The position numbers and the translations under genes are program-made. Positions 22,584-34,971 of a DNA stretch of 64,000 bases are shown piece after piece. Source of the DNA: Cyclina sinensis (lineage: Eukaryota > Mollusca > Bivalvia > Venerida > Veneridae); the NCBI GenBank assembly GCA_012932295.1, contig JAAONU010000123.1:2790001-2854000 (forward strand), written 5' to 3'. The notes under the pieces were generated by a model. That model did no database searches. It was not told the origin of the DNA and worked only from the letters and a program-made list of their open reading frames with translations. Every line of letters starts with the position of its first letter. The first letter of the stretch is position 1.

Positions 22584-24130
22584 TCAGACTGTGTTCAGAA
22601 CTTCATTCTTATTGCCTGTGAAAGATCAAAAATGTTAGAGAAGCAGTCAGTCAAGTTTAGACTGGTTAAGGGCAGTTTTCTGTGTTTGGCAGAGAACAAG
22701 TCTAATTGGGTGGACTGGTTATTGAGAATCACAGATAGACTGGTTTCTGCAAGACAAGCTGTTATTAAAGCAGTTTATGCATTGTCTGTTGGGTCTTTCA
22801 GTATGCAAATTTAGTGAAAAAGAAACATCTATTTCATGTTGAAGCCTAGTTTATATTCCATATGAATTTGTCAGTATACAATTTTATTAAGACACATGAG
22901 CATATTTGTATTTAAACTGAATTTATTCAATTTTTTATGATATATTTTGCTATTGGAATATGCATTTACTAATTGTTTTGAGACTTTTTTCCAATGCTCG
23001 TCATCAGAGTAAAAAATAGCGATTAAAAATCACAGATTATAGCATAATATCTAGTTCATTATTTTTGGAAATGTATCTATTTCGACAAAATAAAATCATG
23101 CTCACACAACAATGAACTTCATTATAAAGGGACAAATATTTACCTAATTGTATATAGCACCTTTTGTTTGTAACATATACATTTATTTTGTGTTTCCAGT
23201 TCGTGAGTAAAGCTTTGGTTATTATTAGTATTGCTCAGTGTTTTCTCTTAAGAATATTTCCGATTTAAGACTTGCAAATTGTTGGTCAGTAAACTTCCTC
23301 TGGCATTTGATTATGTTTCCTGTTACAAACAAATTTTTTTTGATACTTTGAATAATAACAGTAAAAAACATAAAAGAAATAAATAATTCTATATGCAATA
23401 TACTTTGTGAATTAAATGAGGATAAATCATCATTTGCATCAGGAAGAAATTAAACTTTATTTATTGTGTTGGTTAGAATTCCTTTACTGTACAATATCAT
23501 TTCACTGCTTTATTATGTACATATATGTTTGGATTGTTTTTTTAAATGTGTCATGGAAATAACATGAAGCTATTCAGTTCCTAGAGTCATGTGACATATG
23601 ATGCATTTTCTGTGGCAGGTGTGAATGGTGTTTATATGCTACACTCAGATTTTGTGTGCGATCTGTTATTGGCTTGTCAGGTATATGTCAGTGACAAATC
23701 AACACTTCGACAGTGACTTCTGTGTGGATGTGAGATGTTTGTCAGTGGAAGTTTCTGGTTTGTCAAGGGCTTGTCAGAGGTTGATCAGCTGAACAAACTA
23801 CTGATGTATTGAAATTTATCAACATTTTGTTGTTTTTTATCAGCTTTTTTTCAGTGCAAATCAACAACATAGCAGTACATTCTTCAAAGTCACATAATGA
23901 GGATGTCACATGACCGTCTTACTTTCTCTGGTTTAGGAATCTCTTACTAAGCTGCCTGTTGTTCTTGTTGTTGTTGTTTTTTTCTTTTACGTCAGTTGAC
24001 TCAACCTTCACCTTTTTCCAGACCATCATCAAGGTAACTGAAATTAGATTTTAATAAGACTGTCAGTACGACTTAAGATTTAGGCTGATTTTATAAGTTT
24101 TCCACTGAAGGTATAGTTGACACCTAAATT
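22584..24130 (+). other. Probable CaMKI 3' UTR and flank
   Basis: AT-rich sequence following the kinase stop. AATAAA occurs at 23089-23094, and AAATAAATAA-type signals follow near 23378, either of which could end the transcript. No other coding feature is seen. Confidence 0.45.
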
Positions 24131-24930
24131 TAGTAGGCTCATGGTGAGCTATTAGGATCGATCAATGTCTGTCGTCCGTCCACACTTAGTTCGTTAAGGC
24201 TCTAGCAGTCACATATTTGCCTCAATTGTCTTGAAACTTGGTCAGAATGTTTGTCGCAATGATTTCTCGCACGAGTTCGAATATGGGTCATCTGGGATTA
24301 AAAACTAGGTCACAATGCCTAAATATGGAAAAACCTTGTTAACACTCTAGAGGCTACATTTACTGTCAGAATATCATGGAAATTTGTCTGAAAGGTTAAT
24401 TCACTGATTTCTAGCTCAAGTTCGAATATGGGTCATCTGGGGTCAAAAACTAGGTTACAGAGCCCAAATATGGAAAAACCTTGTTAACACTCTAGAGGCT
24501 ACCTTTGCAGTCCAGATGTCCTGGAAATTTTTCAGAAAGGTTGTTTTGATGACTTGTAGCTCAGGTTTGGATATGGGTCATCTGGAATCAAAAACTAGGT
24601 CAAAGAGCCCAAGTATGCAAAAACCTTGTTTACACTCTAGAGGATACTTTTTTCAGTCCAAATATCCTGGATATTTGTCAGAAAGGTTGTTTAAATAATT
24701 TCTAGCTCAGGTTCGGATATGGGTCATCTAGGTTCAAAAACTAGGTCATAGAGCCAAAATATGGAAAAACCTTGTTAACACTCTAGAGGTTACATTTTCA
24801 GTCCAAATATCCTGGAAATTTTTCAGAAATATTGGTCATCTGGGGTCAATTAACCAGGTCCATAGCAACTTTGTTAAAAGCAGTCATCCTCAGGTGTGTG
24901 ATACAGGGCCATCATGGCCCTCTTGTTTCC
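24130..24930. mobile_element. Pearl-like element with about five approximately 147-bp cores
   Basis: It starts with a short palindrome (GGCTCATGGTGAGCTAT) and GTCTGTCGTCCGTCC. Five cores follow from about 24230 to 24880. Each carries GAATATGGGTCATCTGGG, AAAAACTAGGTCA and AAAAACCTTGTTAACACTCT words at about 147-bp spacing. It ends with a perfect palindrome AGGGCCATCATGGCCCT (24907-24923) followed by CTTGTTTCC. The same palindrome type begins the element at 58866. Confidence 0.7.
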
Positions 24931-27728
24931 TTTCAGTATCTTTTGTGTCTGCGAGAAAAAATCACCTTTTTACATGATAGGATGTACATTGCATCTTATG
25001 AAATGGACTGTTAGCAACAGGACTCCAGAAAGAATCAAAACTCCTTTAAAGATAGGAAACAGTTTCTTTACTGTTAGTTACAAGTTGATATTTAATGTTG
25101 AAATAAAAACATTTAATTCCACCAGGTATTGACCCTTACTGTGCTGGAGGCAATTGACTCTGCCTTTGCGACCAGTGCAGACCAAGATCATGGTGACTAT
25201 TTTCCGTTCAGTCAGTAAATTTTCAATATGCACCATTTAAACAGTTAATAGATTTGTCCAAACTGAAAGATGGACAAGTCCATTTTAGATCTTTAGCATA
25301 GTAAGTTTTAAATTGATAAAATGAATACCTTGTGACAGATTTAATTTTCTTATGCACAGTTATACGATTTAGAATGGAGGTTTGTTTGTAAAACATCTGT
25401 GACATGTTTTACTTTGTTCTGTGTTTAAACATATTCTTATATATACATATGCCAAATGAATAGACTCAATGTATATCTGCATTTGACGTACAAGTTAGAC
25501 AAAGTCTGGACCAAGAATATACTCACAACATATCATGACAAATTTTAAGAACAAAAAGAGAAGCATTATCATGACATTAGATATATTAGAGCTACATCTA
25601 GTGATGATAAAAATATGCTGAATTTTTTGTAAGGCCCTCATTCAGTAATAAAGTCATGCCAGATTTGTTTGAATTCTGCTCTTACATTTTGGTTCAAATG
25701 ACAAAAGACAGACTTTCACCCAGTTAAATAGATATCGGAATAAATGAGTTTTCCTTGCTTGTAGAATTTTACCTTGCAGTTCTTTGATATTTTTGTCCAC
25801 CTGTAAAATTTCTTCTGAGACTTGAGTATATTTAGTATGAATCTGACTTTTTCTTTTCAGAAATGAAGACGTTCATGTTTTTCTTTTGTTATATTTTATC
25901 AGCATTTACAAATGAACATTGTTTGGTAACCTGTCTGTATTTGTATTTTTTGTATTATGCTTAAATATTGTGTGTTATGTTTGTTTGAATTTTTTTTCAC
26001 GTACATGTTTTTCATTATAATTGGTTCAATTTTTTTTTTGACGTTTTTTTTTTTTTCGGGGAAAAACAAAAAGACAAATATAGGCCCATGTAATTATGCA
26101 TTTAAAAGTTGAGATTACTTTTTTTTTTGGGATTAAAAAGTTGTTTGGTTTTTGTTGTTTTTTTCAGTAAAATATGAAAACTGGAGAACCTAGAAAAATG
26201 AAGTGAAGTAATATCTGTTTTTGTTGTTAATATTTTACTTTGTATTATGTATAAAAATTATATTTTTGTCTTTTATTGAAAGATTTTGTTCAGAGCAGAT
26301 TTAAATATTGTATTTGGGAAGTAACCTCTAAATCTAATAATAATGAATTGGTCACTTTTAGTTGAAAGTTATGTGCATTTATCTTTTAGTGTGACAGTCT
26401 AGCCTCATAGCATATCAGGAAGGGACATAACTCTCTCTTTCAGTTGTCTTAGTTCTGTGTTGATGAGCCATCATTTGTGCAGAAAAATTGTCACCAAAAA
26501 TTCTGTATGGTTCATTACTTTCAAATTGCTTACATTTTGTCTTAGAGATCACTTGAAATTTGTGAGGTTCAAGTTGATTCTGCTACATCAGTTACGCATA
26601 ATTATTACTGATATTTTGCACTTAATTCTGCTACTAAGGTTACAAGACTCTTGCTGACAAAGACTACAAATCTTTTAGCTAGGATCAGCATGCCTTGGCA
26701 GTCTATCATGCTTTTTTGAGACCATTAATTTTTTTTGTTATTCACTCTCTTTTCAAATGTTGCTTCTTTTCCCTGTTAATGTATCCCACCGAGGTAATCT
26801 AAGTAATTATGTTTTAATGTATTCTGCCACAGTATAAAGTGTGTACCCAGGTTTTCATAATTCTTATGCTATATCACAGCCTCTGATGAACTTATTCATT
26901 GTCAGAGAATACAGATATATTTGTAATTATGTGTGAATTATCAATTCTGTTTGTATTTCTTTTAACAAGGATCAGTGAAAAAAAATGAGTTAGGAAAGTT
27001 AACAATTTTTTATTGAAATTTTGTAAATACCGGTAATGAGAAAAGACATATGCTCTTCATATTTGTAGAAACTGACATTGTCAAGTAAAGGTTCAGTTGA
27101 CCAAAAGGGCTGTCCTTTCCTGCCTGTAACACTCAAGAGAGGGGTTGATAGTATACAGATAAAAATAGATAGATAGAATTAATAATTTCCAAAACATTTT
27201 ATATGTCTGTTTGAAACAGAGCCTCAATAAAGGCCCTGGTTTGAAACTAGAACGTGGTTTTGTGCTTCAGAGATAATCTGATTAAAATTGTCAGTGGATC
27301 TCAATTGTGATCAAAACTGTTAGGGATAGTAGGATGCAAAAGAATTATCCAAAGTTTCCTTTGTGGAACAAACTGTATACAGATTCAAGGCTTTGATAAC
27401 TGGTATGCATTCATCAAGCTATATAAATTATATACCGTAGTTAAGTAAAACGGGTGTGAAAGGGTTTTCATATCATGATCAAATTAATCTTTAAAGTCCA
27501 AAGTGCAAACGTTTGGTAATCTTGTACTGTTTTTGTGATATTGTAAATTTTCTCCTGATAATAATGATGTTGTTATGTTTGTATCATTTTATTATAGATA
27601 TTTTTCTGTATACATTTACCAGCTATTGACTTGATCGAGTTACACATGCTCATTTATTCATTGAAAAGGGTAGTTTTATATATGGGCTTTGTTTACTTAA
27701 TTTTAATCAGTGGGAAGTACACAATAAT
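24931..27728. other. AT-rich intergenic stretch, no gene recognised
   Basis: It contains several T-rich runs (for example 26030-26060) and only short, unsupported frames. Nothing resembling an exon, RNA gene or repeat unit stands out. Confidence 0.4.
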
Positions 27729-27729
27729 T

Positions 27730-27848
27730 ATGAGTAAACAAATGGAAATTAATGTACAAAATGAGTAAACAAATGGAAATTAATGTACAAAATGAGTAAA
27801 CAAATGGAAATTAATGTACAAAATGAGTAAACAAATGGATCTTAATGT
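27730..27848. repeat. 31-bp minisatellite, 3.8 copies
   Basis: The unit ATGAGTAAACAAATGGAAAT plus TAATGTACAAA starts at 27730, 27761, 27792 and 27823. The first three are identical and the last is partial and diverged. Confidence 0.9.
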
Positions 27849-28199
27849 CTTCACTTGGTAAAATAAGAAAGTTCTTCAAGAACGTAAAAGGTCGAAAATA
27901 TATACATTATTTGCACCTTTTATGGAAAACTTACAGGGTAGACTGATTTTGCCTGTTTTCATTTAAATTTGCAGAGAGTTATATTTTACACATTACATTC
28001 CTATTTTTGTCTAAATTATTTTTTCACATACTTATTTGCTTTAAGTGCTTGCCCAAAGAAGAATTAAGAGATTGTTACATATATTGATAGAATAATGAAT
28101 TACTGGACTTATTTTGAAAATAAGTGATCTCATTTGACAAGAGAGCTAAATGGCTTGACTTTTAAAAATAATTTTCTCTACGATGATTGATATCAGACA

Positions 28200-28385
28200 A
28201 AGCACATTTGTACCTCCTGTCTGATTCAAGTGAGGAAGCAGTCAGTCACTTGCAAGAGATTGGTTAGTAGACTGGTTGGATACCCAGGAACACTTGATAG
28301 GTGGACTGACTGGCTGAGATATGACCAGAAATAAGTTGAAACTGGTGTTAAACTGCATTTAAAACAAAAAGAGAAATCTAACAGT
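28200..28385 (-). repeat. Dispersed repeat copy (family of 50040-50300)
   Basis: Read on the minus strand it matches the order CAGTCCACCTA, CCTGGGTATCCAACCAGT, CTAACCAATCTCTTGCAAGTGACTGACTGC, CTTCCTCACTTGA seen at 50100-50210 and 48130-48215. The function and full length of the family are unknown. Confidence 0.55.
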
Positions 28386-28951
28386 CTGTGCACCTGGTAT
28401 AAGAATGAGTTAAATCTGTCAAACAAGAAATACTTTTTTTCAAGCAGATACTACAATATGCTCAATAATTATATTTCAAATATCAGTGCAGTCCACATAA
28501 ATGGTTTATAGCTTGAAACAGAGACTGATCAATTAACAGAGTACATAATTACAATGCATACCCAGGTTTTATTACAGAAGTAGATATCCATTGGAAAGCC
28601 ATGGTTTTTTTATTTGGTTATTCTCTATACAACACAAGTAGTTAAACCAACTGGGTTTCCGGTGATATTATAAGCCTAAATGTGAATGAAATCTGAAATA
28701 CGTGGTATTTCTGCATTGGTATTTTTCACATTTTGAAGTTTTGGTAAGATATTGAAATAAGATGTAACCTAGCTAAAAGCACATATTTAACAATTTTTTT
28801 TTTTTAGAAAGTAAAAAAGAGAAAGACCAATAATTGTATTTTTGCTCCATAAATTGATATCAGTAACAAAATATTATACAAATATCAATGCAGGACATAA
28901 AAGGTTGTGCTTAACTTCACTCTTGCTTGTCAGCTTTGTGTTGAGACAAAA

Positions 28952-29013
28952 TCAGTAGGGCATAGCTTTGTGTATTACAGTGTCAGTAGGGCATAGCTTT
29001 GTGTATTACAGTG
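28952..29013. repeat. 31-bp tandem duplication
   Basis: TCAGTAGGGCATAGCTTTGT plus GTATTACAGTG occurs twice, at 28952 and 28983, with no visible difference. Confidence 0.85.
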
Positions 29014-29699
29014 AAACATTGTAATGTGCAGTCATAAAGTATATGTTTAGAATTCCACTGTTTATTGAAAATGTGTATGTGAAACTTGTTTGTTTATTAT
29101 TTGTTATTATATATATTACATAATATACACATATTATATATTTTACTTAAAATATTGTTAGAATTGTCCAAGTGTAGATTTACGTACTTCTTTTTTTCAA
29201 AATTTCAACTCAACACAAAGATAAAATTATTTTATCATTGCTATGAATTGCTTTTCCTTTGACCCACATCTCTCTCAATTTATATAATGGATGTCAGTCA
29301 GGACAGTACCATGTACAATTCAAAGAGGGTTTTACACATGTATGCAGATCATAAGATTGCATGCAAACAAAGTAGACCGTTTTAGGTACACATATCCAAA
29401 GCCTAACCAAGCTGTGTGGTACAGAAAGATGAAAACAGAACTATACCACTTGTATTGGTACAAAATAAAAAGACCAAAGCTAACAAACCAAATGCATGGT
29501 ACTAGTTGATTTGAAAACAGAAACCATACCAAGTATGATACAAGTGTAACAGAAATCAAAACCTAATAAATCCCTCTTGATATTAAAAGATCAAAACAGA
29601 ACCATACGAAGTCTTTTGTGTTATATGATTAACAGACCAAAACATACTAAACCCCTTCTTGATCTTCAAAGATTTAAAGCAAAATAAAATAAAAAAACG

Positions 29700-30600
29700 G
29701 AGTGTAGGACAAAAGCCTCCTCATCGATAAAGGACAAGGTGGATAAAAGCTCTCCCATCAAATTTACTGGTACGACAACAGCCCTCATGTCAAATTTACA
29801 AGGTGGACAAAAGCCCTGTCATCAAACTCACTGGGATGACAAAAGCCCTACCACATTGAAAAATATCAAGGCCAATTTTTTTGACAAAGTTCTTACTAAT
29901 AAACATATGTAAATATTTGTATAATGCCAAGAACATTTTATCATTATTTAAGAGTAGGGTTGGGAATGCTGTGTTACTATAAGGCGACAAATGTTTCCAG
30001 AGATAACTTTAAATTAAGGAGAATCTTTTGTGAATTTTGTTCATAATTATGAATGAATTGTATGAAATAAAACTGAGTTTTCGCAGCTGATGTAAATAAT
30101 ACAGGGACGAGCTGGTAGTATAATGATTAAATTGTTAAAGTTTTCTGTGTGAATATCTTAGATGTTTTCATTGTGTATCCTTTTCTTCCACCTTAGTTGT
30201 TCTTGATAATCTTCATATTCAAAATGAATATTGCTACATCATACGTCCTTTTTTTTAATTTCACAAAAAACAGTTTGCAGATTAAGCAAAAACTTTGAAC
30301 AGTTAATTACAGGAATGTAAAAATCTAATGTCAAATACTGACTTTGATTTGTGGGCTTTTGTCCACCTTGTTAATTTTTGGATTGGAGGGCTTTTGTGTG
30401 GGATGGGCTTTTGTCCGTATCCCAACAAAACCATACCCAGACTTTTTGTTACTTATTTAAAACTGACGGTAGGGCTTTTGTCCTATCTTTAATTTTGATG
30501 GGAGGGCTTTTGTCCACCTTGGTGGTTTTGGATTGGAGGGCTTTTGTTCGAGAGGGTTTTTGTCCGTATCCCAACAAAACCATACCCAGACTTTTTGTTA
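29700..30600. mobile_element. Element with inverted arrays of the GGACAAAAGCCCTCC motif
   Basis: The left arm (29709-29850) has about five forward copies of a GG(A/T)(C/T)AAAAGCCCTCC-like motif. The right arm (30352-30570) has about seven copies of its reverse complement (GGAGGGCTTTTGTCC). The arms flank some 490 bp without such copies. Inside the right arm, a 150-bp segment from GGGCTTTTGTCCGTATCCCA is repeated (30405 and 30555). A lone end of the same type, right-arm orientation, lies at 52310-52425. There is no open frame of note. Confidence 0.55.
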
Positions 30601-30904
30601 CTTATTTAACACTGACCCAAAATCTATCAAATCCCTCTTGATCAATAAGTTCAAAACAGAACTATACCTAGCCTTTTTGTCACAAGTTCAAAACATGTCC
30701 AAACTTAGCCGTTCTCGGACAAGTTCATATATATAGAACAATACAGTGTTTTAAGTTCAAATTAAACAGACCAAAACATTATCAAGCGTAATTGGGGCAG
30801 GGCTTTTTCAAGGGACAGGTCTTTTTCAATGGTACCATTCGAAGAATTTTAGGTCATAAATCTAATACATGTAGTTCAAAGGCTAACCAAACTTTAACGT
30901 TTTA

Positions 30905-31470
30905 GATGCCATTTTTGACAGGGGCCATGATTTGTATAATCTTGGTAGAGGTCTACTACATGTTGCTATAAACCAAACATCTAACAAACAAGAAGACTTC
31001 TCAAGTTTTTCCTTTCAATTGTCATGGCAACCAGAGTTCCACATGATATTCCATTTTTGTATAATTTTGGAAGGGGACCATCAAAGGAACATTCCTGTGA
31101 GAGTCTTTGCAAAATGAAGTGACCTTTTGGGTGGGACAAAATTTGACCACGAAACCATGATTTGTACGATTTTGGAAGAGGTCTGCTAGATGATGCTATA
31201 AAACAAATATCTAAGCTCAAGGACTTGCGGTTTCAGGTAAGAGAACTTTTTAAGTTTTTCCTTTCAGTTTCCATGGCAACCAGAGCTCTGCATGGAATTA
31301 TTTTTTTTTTTTAATTTTGAAAGGTGTCTATCAGAGGATAACTCCTGTGAAGTTTTATTGCAATCGGATTAGTGGTATATGAGAAGATGTCGTTTGAATT
31401 TAATTGTGGACGATTGGCGTGACGACGGACAAACAAGCATACAGCGCAGAACCTTCAAAGGTTGGTACAG
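30905..31470. mobile_element. Pearl-like fragment, approximately 180-bp core family
   Basis: Two cores have GGGGCCATGATTTGTATAAT, TTGGTAGAGGTCTACTA and TTTTTCCTTTCAATTG followed by CATGGCAACCAGAG. They end near GACGACGGACAAACAAGC, a CGGACGGACG-like tail. The text closely parallels 59880-60090. The head is lost. Confidence 0.55.
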
Positions 31471-31880
31471 GTGAAACAGAACCGTTCGATACAAAATAAT
31501 CAGAAACGAGCCAGATGAAGATGTACGCCATTTTGGTACAAGTTCTACAGAAACAAACTTTCTGGAGCAAAATCTTGAAACCTATTGTTCAAAATCATCA
31601 CGAAACGGTTTTAAGTTCAAGAGAACAGACTCAAATGCAACCTTTTTAGCACAACCTGAAAAAATTGGGGTACGATTCAAAATTTTATTGTTACAGCTTA
31701 TGATAATGACACGCTGGTTTTCATTGTTTTTATATCTTCTGCTTTATTCTCAACTTGCTTGAATTGAAACGTTTTGACTTTCCAGTTTACTGCCTTCAAA
31801 TTTGTATGACTCATATCATCACACGACATGTGCAATAAAATTTAGAAAAATAACTAGAGATGTCATCAGACCTCTCCACA

Positions 31881-32280
31881 GTGTTGGGGAAAGTTGCAGG
31901 CGGCATCCATTTTTGCGTCGCGAACTGAAGTTAAACTTCAAATTAATATTTTGAAACTCTTATCTTTAGAACCTGTCTCCAATAACCTTTGTGCGCATGC
32001 TCTACTTGAAAATACGAATTTAGGAAAACGAAAGAAAACTCTTCGTTACATGTCAAACTTTTTGTCTAAATGACCTTTTACCTGTTTAACCTTCGCAATC
32101 TACATATTCGAGTGGCTGCAATTTTGAGCAAACCATACCATTTTTTTTGAAGGCATGACAAAACTTCTTGAATTATTGCCGTGTTTTCATTCGTAAAAGG
32201 GACAAATTGTCGTTTAAAAATAGCTGATATACTGAATAAGATAGAGAACTCTGATGAACCGCTCTTATGCTTCTTTTTTA
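31881..32280. repeat. Approximately 390-bp repeat, copy 1 of a direct pair
   Basis: Starting GTGTTGGGGAAAGTTGCAGG and ending near CTTATGCTTCTTTTT, this segment matches 36410-36800 in the same orientation. Substitutions and small indels are scattered through the pair. No coding potential is seen. The two copies bracket the secreted-protein gene. Confidence 0.8.
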
Positions 32281-33245
32281 AAGAATCTTACTTGTCTTTT
32301 TAGGCTTAATTGAGCTGAAAAAGTAAGCGTATCTTTGTATTACAGTGAGAATGTCATTTAGGGGAACAGCTGTAACTTGCAAAGCGCTTTCAACAGCGAT
32401 TGCTACATCAGCGCCTTCAGTGCTTTGATTTTCTTAACAGTTCTGAAAAGAGTAATTGAGTGGTGAATATATTTTTTAAAGGTGTAGGTAAGAAATACGC
32501 TTGTATATCTTTTATAACTGATATATGCTAAAAAATCAAATCAGTCTTCATATTATCACCGCTTTAGGCAATGAGTGATTCTGTATTTTTTCATGCAAAG
32601 AAAAATAAGTACAATCTTGATGGATTATTTTTAACACTTTTAAAAAGATTTATTAGTGAATCTTACTACGTGATAAAGTGGCTGAAGTGAATAAAAACAT
32701 CGTTTTTAGACTTGCAAAACATTTTTAGGAAAGCTACCTTATCGAAAATTTTCACAGACGTTTAGTCGGAACTAATTAAAGTAAGGTTTTTCGAGTAATG
32801 TTTTATTTGCAGTTTTGGTAAATCTTCAAAAGAAAATAACGATTGATTGATTTTTCTCTAAAACAATGATGACCACCATAGCTAATTTTTACGATAAGTA
32901 ATATTTATATAGAAGTTGCTTGATTGATAAATTCTATACATTAAAATGTAAAATCGTCTTATTTGTAGGTTGTTCATGGCGCTTGAGAAAACAATAAATC
33001 AACGACAATAATTATCGTCTGCAACCAAAATGACCCGATTCAGGTAAGAATATTTTTTCTACAACCTTGCAAACATATTTGAAATCTCTTTGTGCTTGGA
33101 TTTGGGTTTCAAAATCAATTTGAAATATAAAGATTCATACCAAGTTCCCAGCTTCAAGATACGAATATGTACCAGCAATAAATGTTACTGACTTGACAGT
33201 CAGAATATCGGGCAGCAAGTGTACCTAACCAGGTCTTAGGCAGGT
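32281..33245. other. No clear gene; possible non-coding first exon near 33000-33043
   Basis: AT-rich. The only candidate is ACCCGATTCAG|GTAAGAA (donor after 33043), which could be a 5' UTR exon for the gene at 34972, because that gene has a splice acceptor just before its ATG. This is inference; no transcript evidence is available. Confidence 0.2.
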
Positions 33246-33425
33246 CTTTAACCGGGGACCGGTACTAGACTCCCGTTTTCCGAAAGAACTGCCAACTTTC
33301 TCACATAAAAATTAATGGTCGGTGGCAGGATTCGAACCTATGACTTCTAATGAGTGAAAGTTTAATTGATTCGAAGTGTCCGTCTATGATGTCGACAGAG
33401 ACAGGTCGGATAGTGTGTTGTCTAT
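33245..33425 (-). mobile_element. tRNA-related SINE-like repeat, minus strand
   Basis: The word GGATTCGAACC (about 33331-33341) is the reverse complement of a consensus B box, GGTTCGAATCC. The flanking text AACTGCCAACTTTCTCACATAA...ATGGTCGGTGGCAGG recurs at 43470-43510 (AACTACCAACTTTCCAACATAA..ATGGTTGGTGGTGGGG). Confidence 0.5.
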
Positions 33426-34965
33426 CTTATCGTGAGCAATAAAAATACACATTTTGTATTTAAATGAATGTTATACAAATTTCTTCGAAATGGAGCATCT
33501 AAAATAGCAAAACCCAAGGTTCCTTGCAAGATATATGCCTTCTGTCTAATGTTTTAAGGCATAAGATCCACACTGCCTTACCTCCGCTTTGCATAGTAGC
33601 TAATACCTTTAATTTGTGTAAGGTTTATACCTTTTCCCTGAGAGGTTTGTGCTAAAAACCACTACGAAACAAGATATTTTTTATTATTTTTTGCTTCACT
33701 GGAATCAAATTAAATTGATTTCGTTTTGAATACATTTTGATTATAATACAGTAATACAGTCTTTAACATGGTCAAGAACTGAATGAAAATCGGGTATCAG
33801 TGATTTCGCCCAAACGACATGGTAAACCTATTTAATATTTTGCTTAATTAATCAGAATAGTACATTAGAAAAGATTATTGAAGCTTGTTTAGAGCAAACC
33901 CACACCTCTGCCCCAAATAGATATATTTTTTAGAGTTTACTTATCCCTCATCATTAAGTGGGTGGGGTAAATAAGTACCAAGTATCATGAAGTATGTACA
34001 TTGTAATCATATTGCGATTTTTTGTCAGCGGTCATTAGGTCTTCGTACTGATGAATGACTACTTACTTCGTACTGATGAATGACTACATACTTCTATTCT
34101 CAGAATAAGAAAATAGAGAAGTGTGTGTCTCTTTGCTCTATACCGCATTTATGTCATGTACGTGATCTTTAAAGTTAATACTTGTTGTATCTTGAAAATC
34201 TCATTGTAAAGTGAACCAGTACCTTATACTGTCTATATTTTGACATAAAATAGTATTTTTCACTAAAAAGCTAATTTCACTAAAGTTTGAACAGTTTATT
34301 TTGAGTCATATATGACCGACGACACAGGAAAAAGGGCACTCGGACATTCGTTTTACTATTGAAATAAACTGAATTGAAAATAAGCGAAAAACAACAAATT
34401 TCTCGTCCTCTTCAAAAACAAAGTTGAAGTAAAAAATTTGTAGTCTGAATATTGTCCTTCGTAAAAATGCGTATCTTATATGAAATTTCATAATTGCCAT
34501 TACCATGGCAACAGTTTTTGGACACAGTTTTTACGTCTGTAAAAAATGATATTTCCGGAATAAAATGCAAAATTGAATGATAACGTTTATAGTTTTGTAA
34601 AAAGGTAGGATACATTGAAAACGGATAGAATTTTGCAAAACAGCTATAATTCAAATATATAAATAAAGTCTATCATATTGATTTACTGCCAGCCGCAACT
34701 TGAATATAATCTGACGTCAGATTTAGGTATGTGACGTTATTTTAAGGAATATCGATTTTGCACGACATGTCCCTCTTCAACATGGCAGAATAGTGTATGT
34801 GTTCTATGCAGGAAGCTGAATTTTTCAGACAATAATTCTGAGATATCATTCGTTCAAAATTAGTAAAAAGGTCAATTTAAAAAAGAATTGTCCCAGTGCC
34901 CTTTTTCGAGTCGTCGGTCATATACCTTCTTTTATTCCTGGTATCTATTTTCCCTCATCTATTAC
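33426..34965. other. Flank or intron upstream of the secreted-protein gene
   Basis: AT-rich sequence without a recognisable exon. It contains a short tandem pair near 34040-34090 (GTCTTCGTACTGATGAATGACTAC, then CTTCGTACTGATGAATGACTAC). A pyrimidine-rich tract (TTTTCCCTCATCTATTACAG) runs into the acceptor at 34966-34967. Confidence 0.45.
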
Positions 34966-34971
34966 AGAAAT

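Larger units (their letters stand above)
29400..31690. repeat. Degenerate repeat field built on an AAAACAGAACCATACCAAG word
   Basis: Variants of AAAACAGAACCATACCAAGT followed by CTTTTTGT and an ACAAGTTCA word recur at about 29430, 29515, 29595, 30425, 30577, 30652, 31475 and later. The text drifts strongly. An inverted-end element (29700-30600) and a pearl-like fragment (30905-31470) lie within it. No protein is encoded. Confidence 0.45.
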
